DNA of 64,000 nucleotides from Xylanibacter ruminicola (GTDB taxonomy: Bacteria; Bacteroidota; Bacteroidia; Bacteroidales; Bacteroidaceae). How positions within the stretch are numbered: the stretch's first letter is position 1; the number at the start of each line of letters is the position of its first letter. Below are positions 53,400 to 61,938 of this stretch, piece by piece. The notes beneath the pieces were generated by a model. That model was not told where the DNA came from. It worked only from the letters and a program-made list of their open reading frames with translations, and searched no databases. Where the stretch lies: the NCBI RefSeq assembly GCF_900107775.1, contig NZ_FNRF01000003.1, forward strand, positions 1 to 64,000, read 5' to 3'. A program made the translations under genes and the position numbers.

Positions 53400-54656
53400 A
53401 TGCATGATATACTAACAGAAATATGGCAGACGGCACGGCGCAATAAGCTGCGTACTACGCTCACAGGATTTGCTGTGGCGTGGGGCATCTTTATGATCAT
53501 CGTGCTGCTTGGAGCTGGAAACGGCCTCATTAATGCCACTATGAAGATGAACAGCGACTACCTGACCAATTCGATGGAGGTGGATGGGGGATGCACCACG
53601 ATGCCCTATAAGGGAATGAAGGAGGGGCGTTACATTCAGCTGAACAGGCACGATATGGAAGCTACAGAAACTGAGTTTACTGAGAATGTCGACGAAGTGG
53701 GAACCTGTTATTATACCACCGCCATAGTAACCAACGGCGAGAATTATAAGAGTATTCAGATAGCAGGCGTTACGCCTGTTCATACCCAGATTGTAAAAAC
53801 ACATCTGATTTGTGGACGATTCATCAACGATATCGACGTGAAGGAGCGTCGTAAGGTACTGGTGCTTGCCGATAGTCACGCTAAAGAGCTGGAGCCCAAG
53901 GATTACAAGACACTGCTTGGTAAGAATGTGAAGGTGGGTGATATCCAGTTTAAGGTAGTTGGCATCTATAAAGGTAACAACGAGGGGTGGGGTAACTCTT
54001 TTTCGTCGTACACTACCATCAAGAGCATCTATGGTGCCAATACACCTAGCATAGGTAGCATTGAGTTTACCTTCCACGGGCTGGAAACCGATAAGGCAAA
54101 CGATGACTTTGAAAAGGGCTATCGCAGACGTTTGAATGGTGCACATCAGGCTCATCCCGACGATAAGCGTGCCATCTGGATGTGGAACAACTATACACAG
54201 AGCCTGCAAATGAATACTGGTATCGACATCATCCATACTTTCCTCTGGGTTATCGGATTGTTTACGTTGCTTTCAGGTGTCGTAGGTGTATCAAACATCA
54301 TGCTCATTACTGTGAAGGAGCGTACCCACGAGTTCGGTATCCGCAAGGCCATTGGTGCCAAGCCATGGAGCATATTGCGACTGATTATTATCGAGAGTGT
54401 GATTATCACTACCATCTTTGGTTACTTAGGTATGTTGTTCGGCATATTTGCCAACGAGTATATGGATGCCACACTGGGTCACGAGGTGACCGACCTGGGT
54501 GTGGAGAAGATAACCCTGTTTGTTGATCCTACAGTAGGACTGGATGTATGTATCGAGGCCACGCTGGTGATGGTGATAGCTGGTACTATCGCAGGACTCA
54601 TCCCTGCCTATAAAGCAAGCCGTATTCGTCCTATTGAAGCGCTTCGCGCCGACTAG
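53400..54656 (+). CDS. MacB/FtsX-type ABC permease (first)
   Basis: 418 residues. One N-terminal helix (about 18-40) is followed by a large periplasmic domain and three C-terminal helices (about 283-305, 332-360, 380-402). The FtsX segment GVSNIMLITVKERTHEFGIRKAIGA is diagnostic. It begins 5 bases after the ATPase gene. With the next gene it makes a split, two-permease form of a MacB-like exporter. Confidence 0.9.
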   Translation: MHDILTEIWQTARRNKLRTTLTGFAVAWGIFMIIVLLGAGNGLINATMKMNSDYLTNSMEVDGGCTTMPYKGMKEGRYIQLNRHDMEATETEFTENVDEVGTCYYTTAIVTNGENYKSIQIAGVTPVHTQIVKTHLICGRFINDIDVKERRKVLVLADSHAKELEPKDYKTLLGKNVKVGDIQFKVVGIYKGNNEGWGNSFSSYTTIKSIYGANTPSIGSIEFTFHGLETDKANDDFEKGYRRRLNGAHQAHPDDKRAIWMWNNYTQSLQMNTGIDIIHTFLWVIGLFTLLSGVVGVSNIMLITVKERTHEFGIRKAIGAKPWSILRLIIIESVIITTIFGYLGMLFGIFANEYMDATLGHEVTDLGVEKITLFVDPTVGLDVCIEATLVMVIAGTIAGLIPAYKASRIRPIEALRAD

Positions 54657-54688
54657 ACATACTAGAATCACTAGAAATACTAGATAAT
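54653..54688. repeat. 9-bp tandem repeat CTAGAAATA x4
   Basis: CTAG recurs at 54653, 54662, 54671 and 54680, exactly 9 bp apart, overlapping the end of one permease gene and filling the spacer before the next. Confidence 0.8.
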
Positions 54689-54689
54689 T

Positions 54690-55934
54690 ATGAGAATAGA
54701 TATAGATAGTTACAGAGAAATCATCGATACGCTGACTCGCAATAAGTCGCGTTCGTTCCTCACCGGATTCGGTGTGTTCTGGGGCGTGTTTATGCTCGTA
54801 GCATTGATGGGAGGGGGACAAGGCATGAAGGAGATGCTGTATAACAACTTCGAAGGCTTTGCGCAGAACACCGTGCTGATGGGAGCATCGGAAACTACGA
54901 AGCCCTATAAAGGCTTTAAAAAGGGACGTAGCTGGTATATGGATTACAAGGATGTAGAACGCCTGAAGCAGCAAGTGCCTGAACTGGATGCTGTGGCACC
55001 AGTACTGATGGGACGTGGTTCGACCGCCTACTATGGCGACCAGAAGACTACACCCAGAATACAAGGTACGCTACCTGAGATGACCAAGATTGAAACACCT
55101 AAGATGTATTACGGACGTTACATAAACGATATGGATGTACGCGAGCAGCGCAAGGTGTGTGTGATTGGTAAAAAGATATATAAGGAACTGTTTAAGGAAG
55201 GTGGCGACCCCTGCGGCAAGAAAATCCGTGTTGATTCTACTTACTACGAGGTGGTAGGTGTTGATTATCGATCGGGTGGTATTTCGTTAGGTGGTCGTGC
55301 CGAGGAGCGCATAACCATGCCACTTACCCTAATGCAGGCTGCCTATAATCGCGGAAACTCGGTTGATATGATTGCTGCCGTTGGTCGCCCTGGCGTGCTG
55401 ATGAGTAAGATTACCGACCGTATGCGCGAAACTGTGGCTCGAGCCCATTATATCGATCCTACCGACGAACAAGGTGTGGGCATGTTTAATACCGAGCTGA
55501 TGTTCCAGATGATTAGTAATGTGTTTAAGGGCGTAAACATCCTGATCTGGTTGGTAGGTTTAGGAACCCTGTTGGCTGGTGCCATCGGTGTGTCGAACAT
55601 TATGATGGTAACCGTTAAGGAGCGTACCACCGAGATTGGTATCCGCCGCGCCATAGGTGCCACCCCCAAGATGATCCTCTCGCAGATTATTTCAGAGAGT
55701 ATTGTGCTAACCTTAGTGGCGGGTATGAGTGGCATCCTGTTCGCGGTAATGATACTGCAGATGCTGGAGATGGCAAATACCGAGGATGGCATCATACAGA
55801 CCCACTTCCAGGTAGGATTCTGGACAGCCATATTCTGTGCCGTAGTGGTAAGTACGCTGGGTGTGCTGGCAGGCTTAGCCCCAGCAGCCAGAGCCATGAG
55901 CATTAAACCTGTTGATGCCATGCGAGATGAGTAA
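54690..55934 (+). CDS. MacB/FtsX-type ABC permease (second)
   Basis: 414 residues with the same layout as the preceding gene: N-terminal helix, large periplasmic domain, three C-terminal helices and GVSNIMMVTVKERTTEIGIRRAIGA. It ends in AARAMSIKPVDAMRDE as FtsX-type permeases do. The two permeases probably form a heterodimer with the ATPase at 52675. Confidence 0.9.
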   Translation: MRIDIDSYREIIDTLTRNKSRSFLTGFGVFWGVFMLVALMGGGQGMKEMLYNNFEGFAQNTVLMGASETTKPYKGFKKGRSWYMDYKDVERLKQQVPELDAVAPVLMGRGSTAYYGDQKTTPRIQGTLPEMTKIETPKMYYGRYINDMDVREQRKVCVIGKKIYKELFKEGGDPCGKKIRVDSTYYEVVGVDYRSGGISLGGRAEERITMPLTLMQAAYNRGNSVDMIAAVGRPGVLMSKITDRMRETVARAHYIDPTDEQGVGMFNTELMFQMISNVFKGVNILIWLVGLGTLLAGAIGVSNIMMVTVKERTTEIGIRRAIGATPKMILSQIISESIVLTLVAGMSGILFAVMILQMLEMANTEDGIIQTHFQVGFWTAIFCAVVVSTLGVLAGLAPAARAMSIKPVDAMRDE

Positions 55935-55966
55935 TTAATTAGAAACAAAATAAAAACTATAAAAAT

Positions 55967-57079
55967 ATGAAAAAGTACAGCAAACTGATTATCGCCGCTA
56001 TCGTAGCGCTGATTTTCATCGGAACATTCGTGTTCCTGTGGCAGAAGAGCCAACCCAAGGAAGTGGTTTACAACGAGTTCACCCCAAAACTCGACAGCAT
56101 CCAGAAAACCACCATTATCACAGGTAAAATCGAGCCTCGTAACGAGGTTAACATCAAGCCTCAGATCTCTGGTATCATCAGCGAACTGCTGAAGGAGCCT
56201 GGCGACTATGTAAACGCTGGCGATGTAATTGCTAAGGTAAAGGTGATACCCGATATGGCCCAGCTCTCGAGTGCTGAGATGCGTGTACGTCTGGCCGAGA
56301 TCAACCTGAAGCAGGCTCAGACTGATTTTGAGCGCGAGCAGAACCTCTTTAACCAGAAACTGGTAAGTGCAGATGAGTTTGATAAGATTAAGATGAGCCT
56401 GAGTCAGGCCAAGCACGAGAAGATTGCTGCTCAGGATGCACTCGAGGTAGTACGCGACGGTGTGTCAAAGTCGAATGCTAAGGCTTCTTCTACCCTCATC
56501 CGTTCTACCATCAGTGGTATTATTCTCGATATCCCAGTTAAGGTGGGTAATTCGGTTATCCTGTCGAATACCTTTAACGATGGTACCACGATTGCTACCG
56601 TGGCAAATATGAAGGATCTGATTTTCCGTGGAAATATCGACGAAACTGAGGTTGGACAGCTGGTAAACGGCATGAACATGAAGATTACTATCGGTGCCCT
56701 TCAGGACCTGAAATTTGATGCTGCCTTGGAGTATGTATCGCCAAAGGCTGTTGAGAGCAATGGTACCAACCAGTTTGAGATTAAAGCTGCTGTAAAGCTT
56801 AGCGAGGGTGGTAAGATTCGTGCTGGCTACAGTGCCAATGCCGAGATTGTGCTGGCTAAGGCCGATAAGGTTCTTACTGTACCCGAGAGTGCCATCGAGT
56901 TCAGTGGCGATAGCACCTTTGTTTATGTTATCAAGGGCGCAGGCAAGAACAAGACCTACGATCGTACCTATGTGGAGACAGGACTCTCTGATGGTGTGAA
57001 TATCGAGATTAAGAAGGGCGTTACAACCAAGGATAAGGTTCGTGGCCCAGAGATTATTGCAGATGATAAAGAAAAGTAA
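55967..57079 (+). CDS. Periplasmic adaptor (HlyD/MacA-like)
   Basis: 370 residues. An N-terminal membrane anchor (about 8-25) is followed by a split lipoyl domain (GKIEPRNEVNIKPQISGII, VKEPGDYV-type segment), a helical hairpin (about 105-165) and beta-barrel domains. Such adaptors connect an inner-membrane exporter to a TolC channel. It is 33 bases after the second permease and 6 before the channel gene. Confidence 0.92.
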   Translation: MKKYSKLIIAAIVALIFIGTFVFLWQKSQPKEVVYNEFTPKLDSIQKTTIITGKIEPRNEVNIKPQISGIISELLKEPGDYVNAGDVIAKVKVIPDMAQLSSAEMRVRLAEINLKQAQTDFEREQNLFNQKLVSADEFDKIKMSLSQAKHEKIAAQDALEVVRDGVSKSNAKASSTLIRSTISGIILDIPVKVGNSVILSNTFNDGTTIATVANMKDLIFRGNIDETEVGQLVNGMNMKITIGALQDLKFDAALEYVSPKAVESNGTNQFEIKAAVKLSEGGKIRAGYSANAEIVLAKADKVLTVPESAIEFSGDSTFVYVIKGAGKNKTYDRTYVETGLSDGVNIEIKKGVTTKDKVRGPEIIADDKEK

Positions 57080-57085
57080 GCGATT

Positions 57086-58417
57086 ATGAAAAGATATGTT
57101 TTTGCATTGATGATTGGTTCGCTGGGCCTTGGTACAGCTAGTGCCCAGAAGGCATGGGGCTTGCGTGAATGCTGTGAATATGCTGTGGAGCATAACATCG
57201 GCATTAAGCAGCAGCAGAACCAGTGCCGCCAGCAGGAAATTCAACTCTCTACTGCCAAGAACTCGCGTTTGCCAGATTTGAGCGGTAGTGTCAGTCAGAA
57301 CTTCTCTTTCGGACGTGGTTTGACAATGGATAATACCTATACCAACAAGAATACCAGTAGCACATCGCTGCAGTTGACTGCCAGTATGCCATTGTTCACA
57401 GGTTTCGAGATTCCCAATCAGATTAAGCTGAATCAGCTGAATCTCGAAGCAGCTACAGCTGATTTGGAGAAGGCTAAGAACGATATCCGCATGCAGGTGG
57501 CTCAGGCTTATGTGCAGATTCTGTACGATATGGAGATGGCTGATGTGGCTCATCGCCAGATTGAAATCGACTCTGCTCAGGTGGCTCGACTTCAGGCTTT
57601 TGTGGATAATGGTAAGGCCAGTGGTGTTGAACTCTCACAGCAGAAAGCTACTTTGGCTAACAGTAAGCTGACTGCTACTCAGGCTGACAACAATATGCGT
57701 CTGGCCATCCTGACGCTTACCCAGTTGCTGGAACTTGATACACCTGAGGGCTTTGCCATTAATCGTCCAACCAAAGAAGAACTGGATATGATTGCCAATC
57801 TGGTTAATATCGTTACTCCTGACCAGGTTTTTGCTGAGGCGCTTGGTATCAAACCTGAGATTCTCTCACAGCAGTTAAAACTGAAGGGGGCTGCTCATAG
57901 CATTAAGATAGCTCAGGCTGGTTACTATCCCACACTCTCGCTCAGTGGCGGTTTGGGTACTAACTACTACACCACTTCAGGTCTCAAGTCAGATGGTTTG
58001 GGTAAGCAGTTGGAGAACAACTTCAGTCAGTATATCGGCTTGAATCTGAGTGTGCCTATCTTTAATCGTTTCTCTACTAGGAATCGCATTCGTAGTGCAC
58101 GTGTAGATCAGGCTAATCAGCAGCTGCAGCTCGACAATACCAAGAAAACCCTGTATAAGGAGATTCAGCAGGTGTACTATAACGCCCTGAATGCGCAGAC
58201 TAAGACTCAGAGCTCTGCTGAGGCTGTTAAGAGTTCGAAGGATGCTTTCGATCTGGTACAGGCTAAGTACGAGAATGGTAAAGCTACCATCACGGAGTTT
58301 AACGAGGCCAAGAACAATTATATGAAATCAGAGTCGGATCTGGTTCAGGCCCGTTACGAGAATCTCTACCAGCAGGCCCTGATAGAGTTCTATCGAGGCA
58401 AGGAGTTGAATTTCTAA
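57086..58417 (+). CDS. TolC-like outer-membrane efflux channel
   Basis: 443 residues with a Sec signal peptide (GLGTASAQ). Long alternating helices and strands with the duplicated OEP repeat are visible (SLQLTASMPLFTGFEIPNQIK and IGLNLSVPIFNRFSTRNRIR). It is the exit duct of the tripartite pump and the last gene of the operon, followed by a strong terminator. Confidence 0.93.
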   Translation: MKRYVFALMIGSLGLGTASAQKAWGLRECCEYAVEHNIGIKQQQNQCRQQEIQLSTAKNSRLPDLSGSVSQNFSFGRGLTMDNTYTNKNTSSTSLQLTASMPLFTGFEIPNQIKLNQLNLEAATADLEKAKNDIRMQVAQAYVQILYDMEMADVAHRQIEIDSAQVARLQAFVDNGKASGVELSQQKATLANSKLTATQADNNMRLAILTLTQLLELDTPEGFAINRPTKEELDMIANLVNIVTPDQVFAEALGIKPEILSQQLKLKGAAHSIKIAQAGYYPTLSLSGGLGTNYYTTSGLKSDGLGKQLENNFSQYIGLNLSVPIFNRFSTRNRIRSARVDQANQQLQLDNTKKTLYKEIQQVYYNALNAQTKTQSSAEAVKSSKDAFDLVQAKYENGKATITEFNEAKNNYMKSESDLVQARYENLYQQALIEFYRGKELNF

Positions 58418-58422
58418 GGCAT

Positions 58423-58460
58423 AAAAATAGTTCGCTAGCACAGTTAGCGAACTATTTTTT
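58423..58460. terminator. Bidirectional terminator between the channel gene and GH53
   Basis: AATAGTTCGCTA and TTAGCGAACTATT arms with A- and T-runs on each side. The GH53 stop codon (58444-58446) and its last codons are part of the hairpin, the same design as at dapL/purF. Confidence 0.85.
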
Positions 58461-59700
58461 TCTTTCCTTCATTGATGTATATGCCTGTTTGGGAAGGCTG
58501 ATGGCCTAATCGTCTGCCATCTAAAGCATACCAAACGGAGTTCTTGTCTTTCTCATTCTTGATTCCCTGAATCCCAGAGCTGGTGGTGCTGAAGTTCTTC
58601 AGCTCGTATAAAGCCGGAAGGGCTCTGCCTGTCTCGTTGTCGAACAGCGATGCGTTATACCATTCATCTGTGACGCGTTGGGTTGCCCAATCCAGACCGT
58701 ATTCATTGGCTTCAAGGAACCACCAGAACAAGCCTTTTACGTTCTGATGTTTGTTGAGCATGGTGATGAGCTCTTCGGTAAACTGGCGTTGACCTTCGTA
58801 GGTCAGGGGATAGTATTGCTTGTCCTTATCGCCTACTGAGTAGTGATAGCTGCAGCCAGTCTCTACAACCATGATGGTCTTGTCAGGGAAGTTCTTTTCG
58901 AGCTGACTCAGTCCGTTGTCAAGATGAGAGATAGGACCTTTAAAGTACGGATAGTACGATACGCCAATGATGTCGTAGTCAATGGCGTTGTCTTTGATGC
59001 GGTTATAGAATGCTACGTCGAGTGTAGGATTATTGGCACACTGTTCGGTGTGGATGATAATCTTGGCATCAGGACAGATCTCACGGCAGGCTTTGCCGGC
59101 ATTCTTGAGGGCTGTGGCCAGAGAGTTCCAGTTGGTGTCGAGGTACGCGTCCCAATTGCTGTTGGCGCTTACCTTGCAGCCATCCCATAACATGCCGAAG
59201 CTGATCTCATTTCCAGTCTGAATAAAGTCGGGGGTGGCCCCAGCATCTACCAGAGCTTGAAGACTCTCCTTGGTATAGTTGTAGATGTACTCATAGACAG
59301 GTGTGTTGATCACTATCCATGAGGCTGGTACTCTCTGCTTCTCAGGATCAGCCCATGTATCGCTATAGTGGAAGTCGAGCATGAACTTCAGACCGGCATC
59401 TTTTATTTTCTTTCCAAGTTTGATGACGTAATCCAAATCCTGGCATACGCCTTGGCCTTTTTCCTCCTGGGTAGCAATGTCGGGTTCTACAAACAAGCGT
59501 ACACGCATGGCATTCATGCCTTGCTCCTTCATGAAACCAAGCACATCTGTAATCTTCTGTCCGTCTTTGTCTTTGTAGTTAGCGTCATTCTCCTCATATC
59601 TCGATAATAGCGAGATGTCGCCACCCACATACTTCTGCGCACGAACCATGTTCGTGCTGCAGAGTAGGGTTGTTGCTAATAAAAGTTTTAGTAGTTTCAT
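58444..59700 (-). CDS. GH53 endo-beta-1,4-galactanase
   Basis: 418 residues with a Sec signal peptide. The GH53 barrel has acid/base Glu165 (QTGNEIS) and nucleophile Glu280 (VVETG); MRVRLFVEPD near 65-74 and LDFHYSDTWADP near 108-119 are typical. It should cleave beta-1,4-galactan side chains of pectin. The C-terminal WYALDGRRLG...GIYINEGKK tail resembles those of the GH16 and CotH proteins. No SusC/D genes are nearby; it lies 24 bases after a small basic-protein gene, itself downstream of purH-like. Confidence 0.93.
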   Translation of the reverse strand: MKLLKLLLATTLLCSTNMVRAQKYVGGDISLLSRYEENDANYKDKDGQKITDVLGFMKEQGMNAMRVRLFVEPDIATQEEKGQGVCQDLDYVIKLGKKIKDAGLKFMLDFHYSDTWADPEKQRVPASWIVINTPVYEYIYNYTKESLQALVDAGATPDFIQTGNEISFGMLWDGCKVSANSNWDAYLDTNWNSLATALKNAGKACREICPDAKIIIHTEQCANNPTLDVAFYNRIKDNAIDYDIIGVSYYPYFKGPISHLDNGLSQLEKNFPDKTIMVVETGCSYHYSVGDKDKQYYPLTYEGQRQFTEELITMLNKHQNVKGLFWWFLEANEYGLDWATQRVTDEWYNASLFDNETGRALPALYELKNFSTTSSGIQGIKNEKDKNSVWYALDGRRLGHQPSQTGIYINEGKKKIVR

Positions 59701-59724
59701 TCGTTCTTCTTTGTAAAAAAGTTG

Positions 59725-59913
59725 TTATTTCTTATGCCTGTTGGCCCGTTGCTCACGGTATTTGGCTTTCTGCCTTGCAGAGCCACTACCATGAGCACCA
59801 GTGATATACTTTTTCTTTTTGGCCTTGGTTTTCACCTTGCCATCGTCTTTCGGCTTGTCACCTCCACGTCCGAAGTTGATGCCGTTCTCAAGAATGTTCT
59901 GAAAATCGTCCAT
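59725..59913 (-). CDS. Small basic protein, function unknown
   Basis: 62 residues from the ATG at 59913 (MDDFQNILENGINF). An acidic/hydrophobic N-terminus is followed by a Lys/Arg-rich half with KTKAKKKK and QKAKYREQRANRHKK. It might bind RNA, DNA or ribosomes, but this is a guess from charge alone. It sits between the AICAR transformylase and GH53 genes on the same strand. A start six codons earlier is possible. Confidence 0.55.
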   Translation of the reverse strand: MDDFQNILENGINFGRGGDKPKDDGKVKTKAKKKKYITGAHGSGSARQKAKYREQRANRHKK

Positions 59914-59919
59914 GAATTT

Positions 59920-59949
59920 ACAATTTGACAATTTACAATTTCACAATTT
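59920..59949. repeat. ACAATTT repeats in the purH-small protein spacer
   Basis: ACAATTT occurs four times at 59920, 59928, 59935 and 59943, spaced 7-8 bp, between two co-oriented genes. Confidence 0.7.
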
Positions 59950-61132
59950 AATGGTGGAATAAACGAACGCCAGTAAATGCCATTGCGATGCCATACTTAT
60001 CGCAAGTCTCAATTACATTGTCGTCGCGAACTGAACCACCAGCCTGAGCAATAAACTCTACGCCGCTCTTATGAGCACGCTCGATATTGTCGCCAAAGGG
60101 AAAGAAAGCGTCGCTACCCAGAGCTACCTTGGTGTTCTGAGCAATCCAAGCCTTCTTCTCTTCCATCGTCAGCACCTCGGGCTTCTCCTTGAAGAACTGC
60201 TGCCAGGTGCCATCACGCAGTACATCGTCGTGGTCCTCTGAGATATAAACGTCGATGGTGTTATCGCGATCAGCACGACGGATGTTGTCGATGAAAGGCA
60301 GGTTCATCACTTTTGGATGCTGGCGCAACCACCAGATATCTGCCTTGTTACCAGCCAGACGGGTACAGTGGATACGGCTCTGCTGACCAGCACCGATACC
60401 AATGGCCTGACCATCCTTTACGTAGCATACAGAGTTACTCTGAGTGTACTTCAGGGTGATGAGTGCGATAATCAGGTCGCGCTTAGCCTCGGCTGTAAAG
60501 GTCTTGTTCTGTGTAGGCATGTTCTCGAAGAGTGCATCGTCGTCGAGTTTAATCTCGTTACGACCCTGCTCGAAGGTAATGCCGAATACCTGCTTGCGCT
60601 CGATAGGCTCGGGTACGTAGTTTGGATCAATCTTAATCACGTTGTAGGTACCCTTACGCTTATCTTTCAGTATCTCGATAGCCTCAGGTGTGAAATCAGG
60701 AGCAATTACACCATCGCTAACCTCGCGCTTCAGCAACTTGGCGGTGGTAGCATCGCAGGTGTCGCTCAGAGCAACAAAGTCGCCATAGCTTGACATGCGG
60801 TCGGCACCACGGGCGCGGGCATAAGCACAGGCGATAGGGCTCTCATCAAGGTCCTTCACGTCATCTACAAAGTAGATCTTCTTCAGTGTGTCGCTCAGAG
60901 GCAGGCCAACTGCAGCACCGGCAGGGCTTACGTGCTTGAACGAAGCTGCTGCGGGCAGACCGGTAGCAGCCTTCAGCTCCTTAACAAGCTGCCAGGCATT
61001 GAAAGCGTCGAGGAAGTTGATATATCCAGGACGACCGTTGATGACTTCGATGGGTAGCTCACCCTCAGTCATGAAAATGCGCGAGGGCTTCTGATTGGGA
61101 TTACATCCGTACTTGAGTGCTAATTCTTTCAT
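59948..61132 (-). CDS. AICAR transformylase, monofunctional PurH-like
   Basis: 394 residues. Only the transformylase domain of PurH is present: the motif KYTQSNSVCYVKDGQ, GIGAGQQSRIHCTRLAGNKAD and the C-terminal AMAFTGVRLFHH are clear, with SFKHVSPAGAAVG near 64-76. The N-terminal IMP cyclohydrolase domain of standard PurH (about 510 residues) is absent. It would formylate AICAR; the cyclohydrolase step needs another enzyme elsewhere. A -7 box at 61160-61168 serves it. Confidence 0.9.
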   Translation of the reverse strand: MKELALKYGCNPNQKPSRIFMTEGELPIEVINGRPGYINFLDAFNAWQLVKELKAATGLPAAASFKHVSPAGAAVGLPLSDTLKKIYFVDDVKDLDESPIACAYARARGADRMSSYGDFVALSDTCDATTAKLLKREVSDGVIAPDFTPEAIEILKDKRKGTYNVIKIDPNYVPEPIERKQVFGITFEQGRNEIKLDDDALFENMPTQNKTFTAEAKRDLIIALITLKYTQSNSVCYVKDGQAIGIGAGQQSRIHCTRLAGNKADIWWLRQHPKVMNLPFIDNIRRADRDNTIDVYISEDHDDVLRDGTWQQFFKEKPEVLTMEEKKAWIAQNTKVALGSDAFFPFGDNIERAHKSGVEFIAQAGGSVRDDNVIETCDKYGIAMAFTGVRLFHH

Positions 61133-61159
61133 TTTTGCGATATTTTTTTATTTCTGTGT

Positions 61160-61190
61160 GCAAAGGTACAAAATAATTTTGTAATTTTGC
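61160..61190. promoter_or_regulatory. Divergent -7 boxes for the AICAR transformylase and a small gene
   Basis: TACCTTTGC on the - strand (61160-61168) lies 28 bases before the transformylase ATG; TAATTTTGC on the + strand (61182-61190) lies 20 bases before the small gene at 61211. Confidence 0.55.
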
Positions 61191-61210
61191 ACCAAACTTA
61201 AATTATTAAC

Positions 61211-61363
61211 ATGGAGAAGAAACGATTGGCGCTTCGAAAGCTGCTGGAAGCAGTAGAGAAGGAGATTCTGAAGAAACCTGATAAGAAAACACTCGACCGT
61301 TTGGCGCTGTTAGCAGGATTTCAGAGTTGGGATGATTTTCAGCACGCCCTGCATGGGGAATAA
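61211..61363 (+). CDS. Small 50-residue protein, function unknown
   Basis: A 50-codon gene starting MEKKRLALRKLLEAVEKE and ending FQSWDDFQHALHGE. It has its own promoter box and ends at a terminator, which supports it being real. The sequence predicts two amphipathic helices around a KPDK turn, with no membrane segment or signal peptide. I do not recognise the family. It lies between the divergent purH-like gene and the convergent rplS gene. Confidence 0.65.
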   Translation: MEKKRLALRKLLEAVEKEILKKPDKKTLDRLALLAGFQSWDDFQHALHGE

Positions 61364-61402
61364 AAAAAGAGGCTCGCACACTTAGGTGCAGCCTCTTTTT
61401 CT
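61362..61402. terminator. Bidirectional terminator between the small gene and rplS
   Basis: AGAGGCT/AGCCTCT and inner GCAC/GTGC stems with flanking A- and T-runs (61368-61396 stem). It starts at the stop codon of the small gene and ends four bases before the rplS stop. Confidence 0.85.
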
Positions 61403-61405
61403 TTT

Positions 61406-61765
61406 TTATTCACCAACGTTGTGGCGCTTCTCCTTAATACGAGCAGCCTTACCAGTGAGCTTGCGCAGATAGTAAAGCTTAGCGCGGCGAACCTTACCTA
61501 CCTTGTTAACCTCGATGCTCTCAATGTTGGGAGACTCGATTGGGAAGATACGCTCTACACCAACGGTGCCTGACATCTTACGTACAGTGAAGCGCTTCTT
61601 GTCACCGTGACCAGCAATCTTAATTACTACACCACGATAGAGCTGGATACGCTCCTTTGAACCCTCGATAATTTTGTAAGCGACAGTGATTGTGTCACCA
61701 GCCTTGAACTCTGGGAACTTCTTGCCGGTTGCAAATGCTTCTTCAGCAATCTTAATTAAATCCAT
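61406..61765 (-). CDS. rplS: 50S ribosomal protein L19
   Basis: 119 residues, normal length. L19 lies at the 30S-50S interface. [34 protein letters not shown] and [13 protein letters not shown] are family motifs; the C-terminal [24 protein letters not shown] is the conserved basic end. It is transcribed alone from the promoter at 61860, with a leader of about 90 bases that can fold. Confidence 0.96.
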   Translation of the reverse strand: MDLIKIAEEAFATGKKFPEFKAGDTITVAYKIIEGSKERIQLYRGVVIKIAGHGDKKRFTVRKMSGTVGVERIFPIESPNIESIEVNKVGKVRRAKLYYLRKLTGKAARIKEKRHNVGE

Positions 61766-61830
61766 TGTACTTTATAACTAATAAAATTGTTGTATCGTTC
61801 CAACGCAACATAACAGGCCTCACGAAACTT

Positions 61831-61868
61831 CCTGCCAGCGATTACGCCGAAAAGCAGGTGCAAAGGTA
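61831..61868 (-). promoter_or_regulatory. rplS promoter and leader hairpin
   Basis: TACCTTTGC on the - strand is at 61860-61868. In the leader CCTGC (61831-61835) and GCAGG (61854-61858) can pair around an 18-base loop. Some ribosomal-protein genes use such leaders for feedback by their product; this one is only a candidate. Confidence 0.4.
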
Positions 61869-61910
61869 CAACTTTTTTTGGAATCAAAGAAATATTTCGG
61901 ATATTTTTTG

Positions 61911-61919
61911 TATTTTTGC
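61911..61919 (+). promoter_or_regulatory. Predicted -7 box of the nucleotidase pair
   Basis: TATTTTTGC on the + strand, 19 bases before the ATG at 61939. Confidence 0.5.
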
Positions 61920-61938
61920 ACCATTAAATTAAGTTGAG

